Positions 1 to 9,082 are shown, counted from the first letter of the stretch. The stretch is 52,295 nt of DNA from Acinetobacter soli (GCF_000760595.1 NZ_BBNM01000017.1:1-52295), one strand, 5' to 3'. Notes: a model not told the origin generated them from the sequence alone. A program made the numbers and translations.

Positions 1-61
1 CTTTCTTTCAACTTAACCCTGTAAGCTAAGTTGCTTTCGTGTATCGCGTCGGGATGAGTGC

Positions 62-89
62 ATTATAGGAGATTTTTTTTGGCACGCAA
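62..89 (-). promoter_or_regulatory. Strong stable-RNA-type promoter pointing out of the window
   Basis: On the minus strand a TTGCGT -35 box (84-89) and a perfect TATAAT -10 box (62-67) are 16 bp apart. The discriminator reads GCAC, as in stringently controlled rRNA/tRNA promoters. No coding start lies between it and the left edge, so the transcript leaves the window leftward. The bases downstream (1-50) contain a short inverted repeat (AACTTA/TAAGTT) that could belong to an rRNA leader. Promoter shape is seen; an rRNA or tRNA target is inferred. Confidence 0.55.
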
Positions 90-179
90 GTGTTTTTAAG
101 CCTTTGTTTTGTCGAGTGTTCTATTTTTACGCACCAACTTGATGCAAAAATTGCAAAATAACAACCTAAACCTCTAATT

Positions 180-216
180 ATAAAAGAGAAATATGAAAAA
201 AATATTTCTCTTTTAT
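180..216 (-). terminator. Rho-independent terminator of the cyclophilin gene
   Basis: A perfect inverted repeat of about 14-15 bp (arms 181-194 and 202-215, 7-base loop) begins some 12 bp past the stop codon of the cyclophilin gene. The stem is AT-rich with a GAGAAA core rather than GC-rich, and no long T-run follows it on the minus strand. Confidence 0.7.
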
Positions 217-227
217 TTTATTTGCTT

Positions 228-788
228 TTATTTGTGTGTGGTTTTTATTTGAACGCTCAAGATTTTTACCGCTTGTTTAGGTACGTTTTGGTGCATTCCC
301 ACATTGGCAGTAGGTACATTTGCGATTTTATCGACCACATCCATACCCTTGGTCACTTTACCAAACACTGCATAACCAGCATCACGCGATGATGCATTTA
401 AGAAGGTATTGTCTGCCACATTAATAAAAAACTGACTGGTGGCCGAATTTGGGTTACTGGTTCGCGCCATTGCCAGTGTACCGCGTGTATTACTCAAACC
501 ATTTGATGCTTCATTTTTAATGGGAGCAGCCGTTGGTTTTTCTTTCATGTTGGACTCTAGCCCACCGCCTTGAATCATGAAGCCTGGAATCACACGATGA
601 AAAATCGTGCCGTTATAAAAGTTACTCTTAATATAGTTTTCAAAATTTTTTGCTGAAACAGGTGCCTTTTGATCATATAGCTCAATTTCAATATTGCCCA
701 GTGTGGTTTTCATTTCCACCTGAGTATTAGCAAGCGCATGCGCACTCATGAGCAAAGCAGCAGATAAACATAACGATTGTTTGAGCAT
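228..788 (-). CDS. Periplasmic peptidyl-prolyl cis-trans isomerase (cyclophilin, PpiA type)
   Basis: This 186-residue protein catalyses cis-trans isomerisation of X-Pro bonds, here probably during folding of exported proteins. Residues 1-20 form a signal peptide ending in ALA. The rest is a single cyclophilin domain with the active-site block [13 protein letters not shown] (63-75, including the catalytic Arg65) and [11 protein letters not shown] (118-128). The ATG at 788 is preferred over an in-frame ATG 54 bp upstream because it has an AGGA ribosome site and starts directly at the signal peptide. The gene stands alone, followed by its own terminator. The fold and export signal are clear; particular client proteins cannot be inferred. 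Confidence 0.93.
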   Translation of the reverse strand: MLKQSLCLSAALLMSAHALANTQVEMKTTLGNIEIELYDQKAPVSAKNFENYIKSNFYNGTIFHRVIPGFMIQGGGLESNMKEKPTAAPIKNEASNGLSNTRGTLAMARTSNPNSATSQFFINVADNTFLNASSRDAGYAVFGKVTKGMDVVDKIANVPTANVGMHQNVPKQAVKILSVQIKTTHK

Positions 789-903
789 TTTAATTCCTGA
801 TACATCATTCAAAAAATAAGCCTTAGGCATCCATCTAATCAACTCATCTGATGATCAGTGAAGACCAGACTTGTTGACCTAAGGCATAAAGCGGATTCAG
901 CAT

Positions 904-1974
904 TTAAGCATATTTGTTCCAAAACTTACGAAAACCGCGACTCATCTGAATCAGGTTAGCTTTGGCTTGATGCGATACTGGCGTTAGATTAATAAAGCCA
1001 TGTGTTTGATCGAGATACTCTTCAAAATGTACTTTAACGCCATTTTGACGTAGCTTGTGGCTGTAAATCTCACCTTCATCATGCAAGACATCATGCCCGG
1101 CCGTAACAATATAGGCAGGCGCCATTTTTTTAAAATTGCCATAAGTTGGCGATATGATTGGATCATCCAGACGAACGTCATGCTGGGTCGCATAATAGTC
1201 CGTCACGTAGTCGATATCTGTACCGGTTAGCACCAATCCGTCTTTATAGGCATAAAAGGATGGATGGCGACTTTTAAAATCTACAGCCGGATAGATGAGG
1301 AACTGCGCATCAGGCGCATAAACTTTACCCACTGCACGCTGCGCGATCACCGTACTGATGTTTCCGCCCGCGCTATCTCCAGCCACCGCAATTCGATTTT
1401 TTAAGATTTTGAAATGTCGTTTGTTTTGATATACCCATGCCAGTGCATCTTCACAGGACTGAATTAAACGTTGTGGCGATACTTCGGGAGCAAGCGGATA
1501 TTCAATACTGAGTACCTGAGCTTGACTGTATTTTGCAATCAAGCGACACGCTTCATCATGGGTATCTACACTGCCAACGACAAATCCGCCTCCATGATAA
1601 AACACAATCATCGGCAATTTTTTGCTGGGTGCAGGATGATAATGCCGCGCAAATATCGTTCCGCTTTGCAAAGGTAGACGGATATCCTCGACAGATGCAA
1701 CAGCGGTGGGTTTACGCCGAATGGTTTGCATTTGCAGCTCAAACGCTTGACGAGATTGCTCTACATCGGAACCAATAAAGCCGACCAAACCTTGTTTAAG
1801 CTGAACAGCCATAAGGCATTTGGTAAAACTGTCTAACTGCGGATATTGATAGGGATAGCCCAATACGCGGACAAGCGATTCCTGCACAAATGAAGGAAGC
1901 TTATCGAGAACACGAGCCGCAGGCCCCTGACCTTTTTCAAGTAGTTCCTGAATATTTTGAGTAATGGCAACCAC
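904..1974 (-). CDS. Alpha/beta-hydrolase, HSL-family esterase/lipase
   Basis: A 356-residue serine hydrolase of the hormone-sensitive-lipase group, expected to cleave short or medium-chain carboxyl esters. The oxyanion-hole motif HGGGF is at residues 127-131 and the nucleophile elbow GDSAGG at 199-204 (Ser201). Asp295 in AGHDVLHDEG and His325 in QTHGF complete the triad. A cap of about 100 residues precedes the core. The GTG at 1974 is chosen because AAGGGAG lies 6 bp before it; an ATG 45 bp upstream lacks a ribosome site. No signal peptide is seen, so it is probably cytoplasmic. Substrate unknown. It is monocistronic, with an unrelated terminator upstream. Confidence 0.9.
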   Translation of the reverse strand: MVAITQNIQELLEKGQGPAARVLDKLPSFVQESLVRVLGYPYQYPQLDSFTKCLMAVQLKQGLVGFIGSDVEQSRQAFELQMQTIRRKPTAVASVEDIRLPLQSGTIFARHYHPAPSKKLPMIVFYHGGGFVVGSVDTHDEACRLIAKYSQAQVLSIEYPLAPEVSPQRLIQSCEDALAWVYQNKRHFKILKNRIAVAGDSAGGNISTVIAQRAVGKVYAPDAQFLIYPAVDFKSRHPSFYAYKDGLVLTGTDIDYVTDYYATQHDVRLDDPIISPTYGNFKKMAPAYIVTAGHDVLHDEGEIYSHKLRQNGVKVHFEEYLDQTHGFINLTPVSHQAKANLIQMSRGFRKFWNKYA

Positions 1975-2184
1975 CGCTGTCTCCCTTCGATGTTTATATT
2001 TTTGGCATATGTGGGTCATGTATGACTATATTCTTGTTTAAAAGTGGCAATCAAGCCTGTTCTGTGTTGCTTTTATTAAACGTAGACGGTTTTTGTTAAA
2101 TGTCATTGACCGCAGAAACACGGATTTTTCATGATTTGCCCATAAACATCAAATCAAATTAAGGTGGTCGTTCAATCGACAAAA

Positions 2185-2223
2185 AATAAACCCCTAAATC
2201 ATCGGGTGACTTAGGGGTTTATT
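2185..2223 (-). terminator. Strong terminator, leftward
   Basis: Perfect 13-bp arms (2185-2197 and 2211-2223) with a CCCCTAA core enclose a 13-base loop. On the minus strand the hairpin ends in TTTATTTTTT, so it stops transcripts coming from the right. It lies 260 bp beyond the small lipoprotein gene and upstream of the esterase start, so it ends either a long 3' UTR or a separate small RNA. Confidence 0.85.
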
Positions 2224-2480
2224 GATGGGTTTGTTACTGCACAATCCGTTGTGACATATTGATAAACAAACCAGAGTGAACATCCTGTTCGCTTTCAAAC
2301 ATCTTAGTCGAATACCTCATGCTTACCCAGAGGAGATTCCTGCGCAAGCTGTAGGTTATTTCTTCGGCGACTGTCATCTTATGTAGACACTTGATCTCAG
2401 TAGCAGCTTTGATCAGGTTAAGTTTTTCACCTAGGTGGCATCCTGAAGGCAAACAAACGATCTAATTAAGTGACCCGTAC
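2224..2480 (-). other. Untranslated transcribed stretch: long 3' UTR or small-RNA candidate
   Basis: This gap holds no convincing gene: the only frame (72 codons) lacks a ribosome site and protein-like composition. It is probably transcribed leftward, since a strong minus-strand terminator bounds it. The minus strand carries three CAGGA motifs, one as the hairpin GAAC-AGGAT-GTTC, which resembles a CsrA-binding loop, and a CACCTAGGTG palindrome. No good promoter was found near 2480. An independent RNA is a weak inference. Confidence 0.2.
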
Positions 2481-2487
2481 TCTGATA

Positions 2488-2724
2488 TTACTGAATTGTT
2501 GAAGCGTCAGTAGACGGCTGTGCCATTTCAGGCGCTGCTTGTACAGGCTGTTGAGTTTGAGTTGAAGCACCCGCTTCAGCTGCAACACCACCTTGTACTC
2601 CGGCTTGCGGACTAGATGTTGTTTGAGCAGAACCAGATGCATTCAAACCGGCTTCAGAGGCACAGCCTACAGCAGTTAACGCAACACCGGCACACACCAA
2701 CGACATAAGCGCTAATTTTTTCAT
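2488..2724 (-). CDS. Small lipoprotein, low complexity (78 aa)
   Basis: The product starts MKKLALMSLVCAGVALTAVGC, a lipoprotein signal peptide with a lipobox-like AVGC (Cys21). The mature part is only about 57 residues, rich in Ala, Gln, Ser, Thr and Gly, with repeated AGxQ/TQTQQ patches and no folded domain. It is presumably anchored to a membrane facing the periplasm. The start at 2724 has an AAGGAAAG ribosome site; 31 extra in-frame codons upstream are not protein-like. No family was recognised and no function is proposed. Confidence 0.75.
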   Translation of the reverse strand: MKKLALMSLVCAGVALTAVGCASEAGLNASGSAQTTSSPQAGVQGGVAAEAGASTQTQQPVQAAPEMAQPSTDASTIQ

Positions 2725-3116
2725 GGGATCTTTCCTTTCACTATGACAAATTAAAAATATGCAAAGTCCAACTTTGCGCTGCCTATCATTCCCAATTTTT
2801 TCTAGTGGTGCTCGCACAATTCGTTGGAGTTTTTAGGCTTGCCAGTAGCGATTGTGAAATTTTTTATTAATCGGCTTTTTTGCATAAAAATCTTCATATT
2901 TTGCTTTAAAAGCTCGTAATTTTTTAATCTTTTTGATGTTTTTTGAAATTTTATACTTTTTAGCACATAAACCGGTTGTCTCATATATTTATAAAAACCA
3001 TACAAAGAAGATTACGCCGCGAAACAATGATTTTCGCGGCTCAGATACCCTTCGCTATGTGAGTTGTATTTCATGCAGGCTTTTTTTAAAAAAAGTTCTG
3101 CATCTGCAGATCTTGA
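2725..3116. other. AT-rich intergenic region with two hairpins
   Basis: About 390 bp without a supported gene. Bases 2840-3000 are very AT-rich. A perfect 9-bp hairpin (GCCGCGAAA, 3016-3024, with 3032-3040) lacks a T-run. A second inverted repeat (3074-3102) has a 16-bp palindromic CTTTTTTTAAAAAAAG core inside TGCAG/CTGCA-type flanks and lies just past the MBL-fold gene, so it may act as its terminator. Confidence 0.4.
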
Positions 3117-3980
3117 TTAGGGCCATTTCATCTCACCTTTAACCACTTTTGCACCCAGTTCCAGATTGCTGTTTTCAGTTAAAGTGGGATACTGCTGTTG
3201 CATGATTTGAACCACGTCGGCCGATGTTTTACTGGCCTGAACGGCTTTTTCATAATCTTTGATGTAATTAATCGAAAAATTAACCGCAGCCAAATCTTGT
3301 GGTGCATGCGCTGCCATATGTGCTGGAATCACGACTTTCGGATGTAACGCCTGAATACTGCTTAAGGTCTCTAGTACGGCTTGACGGTCTTGAGTGCGCG
3401 GTGTATCCGCCATCCACAAATGAATGCCTGACGATACAGCAATTCCCCCCACCACAGCTTGGGCATCTGGAATATATAAATACGTCAGTTCATTTTTGCC
3501 TTTGATTTCGATCTTTTGATCTCCAAGTTTCAAAGTTTTAGCTCGATAAATTTCGGGCACGATGATCTTTGAAGGGGCATTTGCGCCCATGAGAGGTGAC
3601 CAGTAGTTCACTTTGAGGGCCTGAGTTTGCTGAATATGCTGCACTGTTTCTGGTGTAGCTAAAATTTTGGCTGCCGGAAAGTATTGCTTTAAGACATCCA
3701 AACCAAAGTAATAATCTGGATCGCCATAGCTGATAAAAATGGTATTGAGTGTTTTACCACTGTCGAGTATTTCGGCCGCAAGACGCAGTGCCTCAGATTT
3801 AGAAAACTGAGCATTGACTAGCATCACTTCTTTATCATTTTCAATGAGCGTCGAGGTCACACCAAAATGCTCTGGCTGTGCCACAAAGCTTTTAATCGTC
3901 ACGGTTTGAGCAAAAGCCGTGCTGACTGCAAGGCTGGTCATTATGGCGGCAGCAAGTGTGGTATTTTTAATAAAATTCAT
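3117..3980 (-). CDS. Secreted metallo-beta-lactamase-fold protein with degenerate metal site
   Basis: A 287-residue exported protein: residues 1-24 are a signal peptide ending AFA. The rest matches the MBL fold in layout (VxxTxLIENDKEVMLVNAQ at 40-58, then helices and ATP at 108-110). Its diagnostic metal motif, normally SHxHPDHYFG, reads SYGDPDYYFG (84-93): the three His are replaced by Tyr85, Asp87 and Tyr90, leaving Asp89. His221 in VIPAH, near the third metal-binding His position, is kept. Catalysis by the usual dinuclear zinc centre therefore looks unlikely; it may be a binding protein or use another metal arrangement. Ribosome site AGGAG precedes the ATG. A LysR regulator is divergently transcribed 107 bp away and may control it. 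Confidence 0.8.
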   Translation of the reverse strand: MNFIKNTTLAAAIMTSLAVSTAFAQTVTIKSFVAQPEHFGVTSTLIENDKEVMLVNAQFSKSEALRLAAEILDSGKTLNTIFISYGDPDYYFGLDVLKQYFPAAKILATPETVQHIQQTQALKVNYWSPLMGANAPSKIIVPEIYRAKTLKLGDQKIEIKGKNELTYLYIPDAQAVVGGIAVSSGIHLWMADTPRTQDRQAVLETLSSIQALHPKVVIPAHMAAHAPQDLAAVNFSINYIKDYEKAVQASKTSADVVQIMQQQYPTLTENSNLELGAKVVKGEMKWP

Positions 3981-4053
3981 GTGTGTCTCCTAAAGATGGA
4001 ATACACTTTAAGCTGCAACTTGTGTTTAATAAATCGGCATTTTCAAGATAAAC

Positions 4054-4072
4054 TGTTGCATATCTTGCAACA
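4054..4072. promoter_or_regulatory. Candidate LysR-type operator
   Basis: A perfect inverted repeat, TGTTGCA-N5-TGCAACA, contains the T-N11-A core typical of LysR-family binding sites. It lies in the 107-bp divergent gap between the MBL-fold gene and the LysR gene, immediately before the latter's start. Autoregulation plus control of the divergent gene is inferred from position. Confidence 0.6.
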
Positions 4073-4087
4073 ATAATGTGGTTAATG

Positions 4088-4981
4088 ATGGATACTTTAA
4101 AAGCCATGCGGGTTTTTGTCGCAATTGCTCATCATGGCAGTTTAGCCAGAGCTGCCGATCAGCTGGATTATTCGCGCGCCATGGTGTCACGTTATCTCCA
4201 TCATTTAGAGCACACCTTCTCGATTCGCTTGTTTCAACGTAATACCCGTAAAATCTCACTAACGCCATCGGGTGAAAAAGCACTGCGTTACTGTGAAAAT
4301 ATTTTACAGCAGCAGTTGTTACTGCATGATTTAGCCGCGCATGAACAACAAAGCGGCAGCATTCGTCTTACCTGCGGTTTGTTTTTGTACCAGTTGGGAC
4401 TGAATCGTTGTTTACGTGCCTTTCAGGCAGCTTATCCTCAAATTCAGTTTGATTTAACGCTCACAGAAAATGCATTGGATTTAATCGACGGCAATATCGA
4501 TTTGGCGCTGCGCATTACGCAGAAAATTGCCGATGGCTTGATTGCACGCCCCATTTACACCATTGCTTCGACCTTTTGTGCCCATCCAGACTATTTGGCT
4601 CAAGCACCTGAGTTGAACCATCCGAGCCAGTTATTGCAACACGCCTGTATCAGTCATCAACATTATAGTCAGTACTGGACGCTCATTGATGCCGAGCAGC
4701 ATCCGCAAAATTATCCAATCCAGAGCAGCTTTAAAAGTAATGATGTGAATGCTTTATATGATATGTGTATAAATGGTCAAGGCATTGCCATGTTGCCCAG
4801 TTTATTGGTACAGCAAGATTTGGCAATCGGTCGACTGGTTCGCGTCTTACCAGAGTATACCGCAACCGATTTATCGCTCTCGCTGGTGTATGCCTCTCGA
4901 CAGCATTTGCCGCACATGACCCAGATTTTGATTGCATTTTTAATGGAACATCTGGGCAATTACCTGAATTGTGAAGAATAA
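4088..4981 (+). CDS. LysR-family transcriptional regulator
   Basis: About 297 residues, the usual family length. The N-terminal winged helix-turn-helix covers roughly residues 1-62 (MDTLKAMRVFVAIAHHGSLA, then AADQLDYSRAMVSRYLHHLE and LTPSG). The effector-binding domain follows (from about residue 85, with IRLTCG, DLALRIT and GIAMLPSLL). The start is uncertain: ATGs at 4076, 4085 and 4088 are in frame and none has a clear ribosome site; 4088 fits the family N-terminus. The gene is divergent from the MBL-fold gene, with a T-N11-A palindrome between them, the classic arrangement for a LysR protein controlling its neighbour. Inducer unknown. Confidence 0.92.
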   Translation: MDTLKAMRVFVAIAHHGSLARAADQLDYSRAMVSRYLHHLEHTFSIRLFQRNTRKISLTPSGEKALRYCENILQQQLLLHDLAAHEQQSGSIRLTCGLFLYQLGLNRCLRAFQAAYPQIQFDLTLTENALDLIDGNIDLALRITQKIADGLIARPIYTIASTFCAHPDYLAQAPELNHPSQLLQHACISHQHYSQYWTLIDAEQHPQNYPIQSSFKSNDVNALYDMCINGQGIAMLPSLLVQQDLAIGRLVRVLPEYTATDLSLSLVYASRQHLPHMTQILIAFLMEHLGNYLNCEE

Positions 4982-5003
4982 TTTTTTTATCTGTTTTCTA
5001 TGA

Positions 5004-5028
5004 CTTGAATTTTTAAGCAATGCCCATA
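5004..5028 (+). promoter_or_regulatory. Heat-shock (sigma-32) type promoter of grpE
   Basis: CTTGAA (5004-5009) and CCCATA (5023-5028) are separated by 13 bp, matching the RpoH consensus CTTGAA/CCCCAT. It lies 118 bp before the grpE start. Confidence 0.75.
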
Positions 5029-5145
5029 CCTCTATGATTATTCACAAATGAACAAAATTCGTGGCAGTTCAGGAATTTGCAGTTACAAACACTGATGCCC
5101 AAAGGACTGTACATGTTTAAGAACCCTTTTAAACGGAGATCATCA

Positions 5146-5700
5146 ATGGCTAATGAGCAAAACGAGCAGGCTCAAGACTTATCTTCAGAGCAAGCAGCAC
5201 TTAACACTGAGCACACTCAAACTGAAGAAACCGAGCAGGTCGCTGAGATTAGCGTTGAAGATTTGCAAGCTCAGATCAGCAAGCTTGAAGAAAGCCTCAA
5301 GCTTGAAAAAGCACGCGCAGCCAATGCCATTTACGAAGCTGAAAAAGTAAAAGAACGCGCTGAACGTGAAGCAGAAAGTGCCAAAAAATTTGCGCTTGAA
5401 AAATTTGCAAAAGGCTTGCTCGATTCAGTCGACAACCTTGAGCGCGCCATTCAGGCTGCGGGCGACGAAAAAACACCTTTAGTTGAAGGTATTGAGCTGA
5501 CCTTGAAATCATTGACCACTACGCTTGAAAAATTTGAAGTGGCTGCGGTAGATACCTCGAATGGGTTCAACGCCGACCTGCATCAGGCCGTCGGGATTGA
5601 TCCAACAGCGAAGGCCGGTGAGATTGGCAATGTCTTACAAAAAGGCTACACCCTTTCAGGTCGTTTGTTGCGCCCAGCCATGGTGACTGTCGGTCAATAA
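5146..5700 (+). CDS. grpE: GrpE, nucleotide-exchange factor of DnaK
   Basis: A 184-residue cytoplasmic co-chaperone that releases ADP from DnaK and so drives the Hsp70 cycle. The acidic, Gln/Glu-rich N-terminus (1-45) is followed by a long coiled-coil helix (about 45-105) and the C-terminal beta domain with LHQAVGIDP and the final [14 protein letters not shown] signature. The ATG at 5146 has a CGGAGA ribosome site; in-frame ATGs further upstream do not suit the family. dnaK follows after 119 bp with its own heat-shock promoter, so the two genes form a locus but not necessarily a single transcript. dnaJ is not in this window. Confidence 0.97.
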   Translation: MANEQNEQAQDLSSEQAALNTEHTQTEETEQVAEISVEDLQAQISKLEESLKLEKARAANAIYEAEKVKERAEREAESAKKFALEKFAKGLLDSVDNLERAIQAAGDEKTPLVEGIELTLKSLTTTLEKFEVAAVDTSNGFNADLHQAVGIDPTAKAGEIGNVLQKGYTLSGRLLRPAMVTVGQ

Positions 5701-5743
5701 TTGAATAAATCGGAACGTGTTTTGATTTTTTTTGATGAAAATG

Positions 5744-5770
5744 CTTGAAAAAAATCAATTCACTCTCATA
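5744..5770 (+). promoter_or_regulatory. Heat-shock (sigma-32) type promoter of dnaK
   Basis: CTTGAA (5744-5749) and CTCATA (5765-5770) with a 15-bp spacer resemble the RpoH consensus, one base off in the -10 block. It lies 50 bp before the dnaK start. Confidence 0.65.
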
Positions 5771-5819
5771 TCGGATAACAAGCAAAAACATTGCAAAAAA
5801 ATTTTGAGGAATTGAACTC

Positions 5820-7766
5820 ATGGCAAAAATTATCGGTATTGACTTAGGTACAACCAACTCATGTGTCGCTGTACTTGAGGGCGATAAAGTTAAAGTAATT
5901 GAAAACGCAGAAGGCGCGCGTACTACACCATCGATCATTGCGTATAAAGATGGCGAAATCTTGGTAGGTCAGTCTGCAAAGCGTCAGGCGGTTACGAACC
6001 CTAAAAACACATTGTTCGCCATTAAGCGTTTAATCGGTCGTCGTTACGAAGATCAAGCCGTACAAAAAGACATCGGCTTAGTCCCTTACAAAATCATCAA
6101 AGCAGACAATGGTGATGCGTGGGTTGAAGTAAACGACAAAAAATTAGCGCCACAACAGGTTTCTGCTGAAATCTTGAAAAAGATGAAGAAAACGGCTGAA
6201 GACTATCTTGGCGAAACAGTAACAGAAGCGGTGATTACTGTTCCTGCATACTTTAACGATGCACAGCGTCAAGCCACTAAAGATGCTGGTCGTATTGCAG
6301 GTCTTGATGTGAAACGTATCATCAACGAACCAACTGCTGCGGCACTTGCGTTTGGTATGGACAAGAAAGAAGGCGACCGTAAAGTTGCTGTTTACGACTT
6401 GGGTGGTGGTACATTTGACGTATCGATCATCGAAATTGCTGACCTTGATGGCGACCAGCAAATCGAAGTGTTATCGACCAACGGTGATACTTTCCTAGGT
6501 GGTGAAGACTTTGACAACGCATTGATTGAATACTTGGTTGAAGAATTCAAGAAAGAACAAAGTGTGAATCTGAAAAATGATCCGCTTGCGTTACAACGTT
6601 TGAAAGAAGCTGCTGAAAAAGCAAAAATTGAGCTTTCTTCATCGAATGCGACTGAAATCAACTTGCCGTACATCACGGCTGACGCAACTGGTCCGAAACA
6701 CTTGGTGATCAACGTTACTCGTGCAAAACTTGAAGGTTTGGTTGCAGACTTGGTTGCGCGCACCATTGAACCTTGCCGTATTGCGCTTAAAGATGCAGGT
6801 CTTTCGACTTCTGATATCTCTGACGTGATCTTGGTCGGTGGTCAGTCTCGTATGCCACTTGTACAACAAAAAGTACAAGAGTTCTTCGGTAAAGAGCCAC
6901 GTAAAGACGTGAACCCGGACGAAGCTGTGGCAATCGGTGCTGCAATTCAAGGTGCAGTCTTGTCTGGCGACAAAAATGACGTATTGCTTCTTGACGTTAC
7001 CCCATTGACTTTGGGTATCGAAACTATGGGCGGCGTACTCACAGCAATTATCGAGAAAAATACCACGATTCCTGCGAAGAAATCACAAGTGTTCTCGACT
7101 GCTGCTGACAACCAACCTGCTGTAGATATCTCGGTTTACCAAGGTGAACGTAAGATGGCTCAACAAAACAAATTGTTGGGTAACTTCCAATTAGGTGACA
7201 TTCCACCTGCGCCACGTGGTGTGCCACAAATTGAAGTGTCTTTTGACATCAACGCCGACGGTATCTTGAAAGTATCTGCAAAAGACAAGAGCACAGGTAA
7301 AGAGCAATCGATCCAGATTAAAGCAAACTCAGGTTTGTCTGATGCTGAAATCGAAGCAATGATCAAAGATGCAGAAGCAAACGCCGAAGAAGACCGTAAG
7401 TTTGAAGAACTTGCAAAAGCGCGTAACGAAGCTGATGCATTAATTTCAAGCTCAAACAAAGCAGTGAAAGATCTTGGCGACAAAGTGACTGAAGATGAAA
7501 AAACTGCTGTTGCAACTGCGGTGACTGAACTTGAAGCAGCCACTAAAGAAAATGATGTAGACGCGATCAAAGCGAAAACTGAAGCGCTACAAAACATTTT
7601 GATGCCAATCACGCAACGTGCTTATGAGCAAGCTCAAGGCGCTGAAGGTGGTGCACAAGGTTTTGATCCAAATGCATTCCAAGGCGGCGAAGCTGGTCAG
7701 CAACAAAAAGCAGATGATGGCGTTGTCGATGCTGAATTCACTGAAGTGAAAGACGACAAAAAATAA
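5820..7766 (+). CDS. dnaK: Molecular chaperone DnaK (Hsp70)
   Basis: A 648-residue Hsp70, close to the usual length of about 640. The ATPase domain begins with [15 protein letters not shown] and contains the phosphate-2 motif [14 protein letters not shown] (about 194-207) and the adenosine motif [11 protein letters not shown]. The linker [19 protein letters not shown] leads to the substrate-binding beta domain and helical lid, ending in a Gly/Gln-rich tail and the [14 protein letters not shown] terminus. A GAGGA ribosome site precedes the ATG. It works with GrpE, encoded just upstream. A rho-independent terminator follows after about 14 bp. Confidence 0.99.
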   Translation: MAKIIGIDLGTTNSCVAVLEGDKVKVIENAEGARTTPSIIAYKDGEILVGQSAKRQAVTNPKNTLFAIKRLIGRRYEDQAVQKDIGLVPYKIIKADNGDAWVEVNDKKLAPQQVSAEILKKMKKTAEDYLGETVTEAVITVPAYFNDAQRQATKDAGRIAGLDVKRIINEPTAAALAFGMDKKEGDRKVAVYDLGGGTFDVSIIEIADLDGDQQIEVLSTNGDTFLGGEDFDNALIEYLVEEFKKEQSVNLKNDPLALQRLKEAAEKAKIELSSSNATEINLPYITADATGPKHLVINVTRAKLEGLVADLVARTIEPCRIALKDAGLSTSDISDVILVGGQSRMPLVQQKVQEFFGKEPRKDVNPDEAVAIGAAIQGAVLSGDKNDVLLLDVTPLTLGIETMGGVLTAIIEKNTTIPAKKSQVFSTAADNQPAVDISVYQGERKMAQQNKLLGNFQLGDIPPAPRGVPQIEVSFDINADGILKVSAKDKSTGKEQSIQIKANSGLSDAEIEAMIKDAEANAEEDRKFEELAKARNEADALISSSNKAVKDLGDKVTEDEKTAVATAVTELEAATKENDVDAIKAKTEALQNILMPITQRAYEQAQGAEGGAQGFDPNAFQGGEAGQQQKADDGVVDAEFTEVKDDKK

Positions 7767-7780
7767 TTGATCGTTTTTTG

Positions 7781-7812
7781 AAAAAGCGTCCGATTTATCG
7801 GGCGCTTTTTTT
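7781..7812 (+). terminator. dnaK terminator
   Basis: A 12-bp stem (7781-7792 with 7799-7810, one T-G pair) with a 6-base loop and a T-run of seven, just after the dnaK stop. Confidence 0.9.
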
Positions 7813-7861
7813 ATGTATATTGATATTATCCAAGAAACAACACTTTGCTGAAGGAACAGTA

Positions 7862-9082
7862 ATGAAAAACAGCCTCTTTATTCAAACTCGCCATTCAAAC
7901 ACACAGCGCATTCAATGGATTAAACCGTCTGCGACAATCTTGTCACTCTTGGTTGTGCCCTTTGCATGGTGTGCGAGCGCCAATGTAGCAGCTCAGCAAA
8001 TTGCGCTGGTGGGTACATGGACATCTATTCCGGATGCGCCGCTGGTGCAAAAGCCAGCTCAGGCCAGCGATGGGTTGTATCAACTTCAAATGAATGAGGA
8101 TGGTACCTTAACGCCAACACATGTTTTTAAAATGAAAAGTCCTTCTTGGATTGTAAAATCTAAAGATGGACGTTTTGCTTACACCACCAACGAAGAAAAT
8201 AAAGGTGAAGTGACTGCCATTTCAGTTCAGTCCAATCAAGTTAAAGTGCTCAATACAGTAGACAGCCATGGTGGACACCCGACGCATGCGTCCATCAGTC
8301 TCGATAATAAATTTCTGGTAGTTTCAAACTATTCAGCAATCGATAAAAATCGCGGTGGCGTGACTGTTTTTCCAATTTTGCCAAACGGCCATTTGGGTGA
8401 AAAAATTCAAAATATTGTTTTTTCGGAAGGATCAAACGTAGTAAAAGGTCGTCAGGACAGTGGCCATGCCCACTCCACGACGTTTAGTCCAGATGGTCAG
8501 TATTTGTATGCGGCCGATCTGGGCAATGACAAAGTATACGCCTTTCAATATCACCCCAATCAAACCCAGCCGCTCAAGGCAGATCCTCGCCGAGATGTGA
8601 CCTTTGCTCCGGGTTCTGGCCCACGTCATATGGTCTTTTCCGCAAATGGTCAACATGCATACGTGACCGCAGAAATGTCGAGTGAAATTGTGACCTTCAA
8701 GGTGCAAGATGGTTATCTGAAAAAAGTCGCACAAAATAAACTGGTTGCAGCGCATGCAACACCTAAATTTAAGAGTGCCAGCGGCATTATTCTCAGTCCA
8801 GATGGCAAATACATCATCACTGCCAACCGCGGCTCACATAACGCTCTTTTGGTGTTTAAAGTTCAACCGAATGGTTTACTTGCTCAACCCGTGTCTTATA
8901 AAGCCAATGGCATTGAACCGCGTGCTTTTTCATTCGATACCACAGGTCGATATCTGTATGTAGCCAACGTATTTAGCAATAACATTAGCTTATTTCACTT
9001 TGACCCGAAGCACGGCACATTAAAGCCTGCTGGTGATGCCGCCAAGATATCTACACCGACAGATATTAAGTTCTTTGAATAA
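7862..9082 (+). CDS. Exported beta-propeller protein, lactonase family (YbhE/Pgl-like)
   Basis: A 406-residue protein of the seven-bladed beta-propeller lactonase group (cytoplasmic relatives include E. coli 6-phosphogluconolactonase YbhE). Repeated blades carry SPDGxYxYxxN/D patterns such as FSPDGQYLYAADLGND, LSPDGKYIITANRG and FDTTGRYLYVANVFSN, plus GSGPRHMVFSANGQ. The N-terminus has a basic stretch of about 25 residues, then a hydrophobic segment (about 25-45) ending near ASANVAA, consistent with an exported protein. Export makes a role in the pentose-phosphate pathway unlikely. The start at 7862 has an AAGGA ribosome site. It stands alone downstream of the dnaK terminator. Substrate unknown. 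Confidence 0.82.
   Translation: MKNSLFIQTRHSNTQRIQWIKPSATILSLLVVPFAWCASANVAAQQIALVGTWTSIPDAPLVQKPAQASDGLYQLQMNEDGTLTPTHVFKMKSPSWIVKSKDGRFAYTTNEENKGEVTAISVQSNQVKVLNTVDSHGGHPTHASISLDNKFLVVSNYSAIDKNRGGVTVFPILPNGHLGEKIQNIVFSEGSNVVKGRQDSGHAHSTTFSPDGQYLYAADLGNDKVYAFQYHPNQTQPLKADPRRDVTFAPGSGPRHMVFSANGQHAYVTAEMSSEIVTFKVQDGYLKKVAQNKLVAAHATPKFKSASGIILSPDGKYIITANRGSHNALLVFKVQPNGLLAQPVSYKANGIEPRAFSFDTTGRYLYVANVFSNNISLFHFDPKHGTLKPAGDAAKISTPTDIKFFE

Noticed and set aside
2234..2452. 72-codon minus-strand frame
   Set aside because: No ribosome site, unlikely composition and direct overlap with the stretch before a terminator; treated as untranslated.
2802..3005. 67-codon frame in AT-rich DNA
   Set aside because: Lys/Asn/Phe-rich translation of AT-rich sequence, no ribosome site.
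7160..7612. 150-codon frame opposite dnaK
   Set aside because: Antisense shadow caused by dnaK codon usage; Ser/Ala-rich with no ribosome site.
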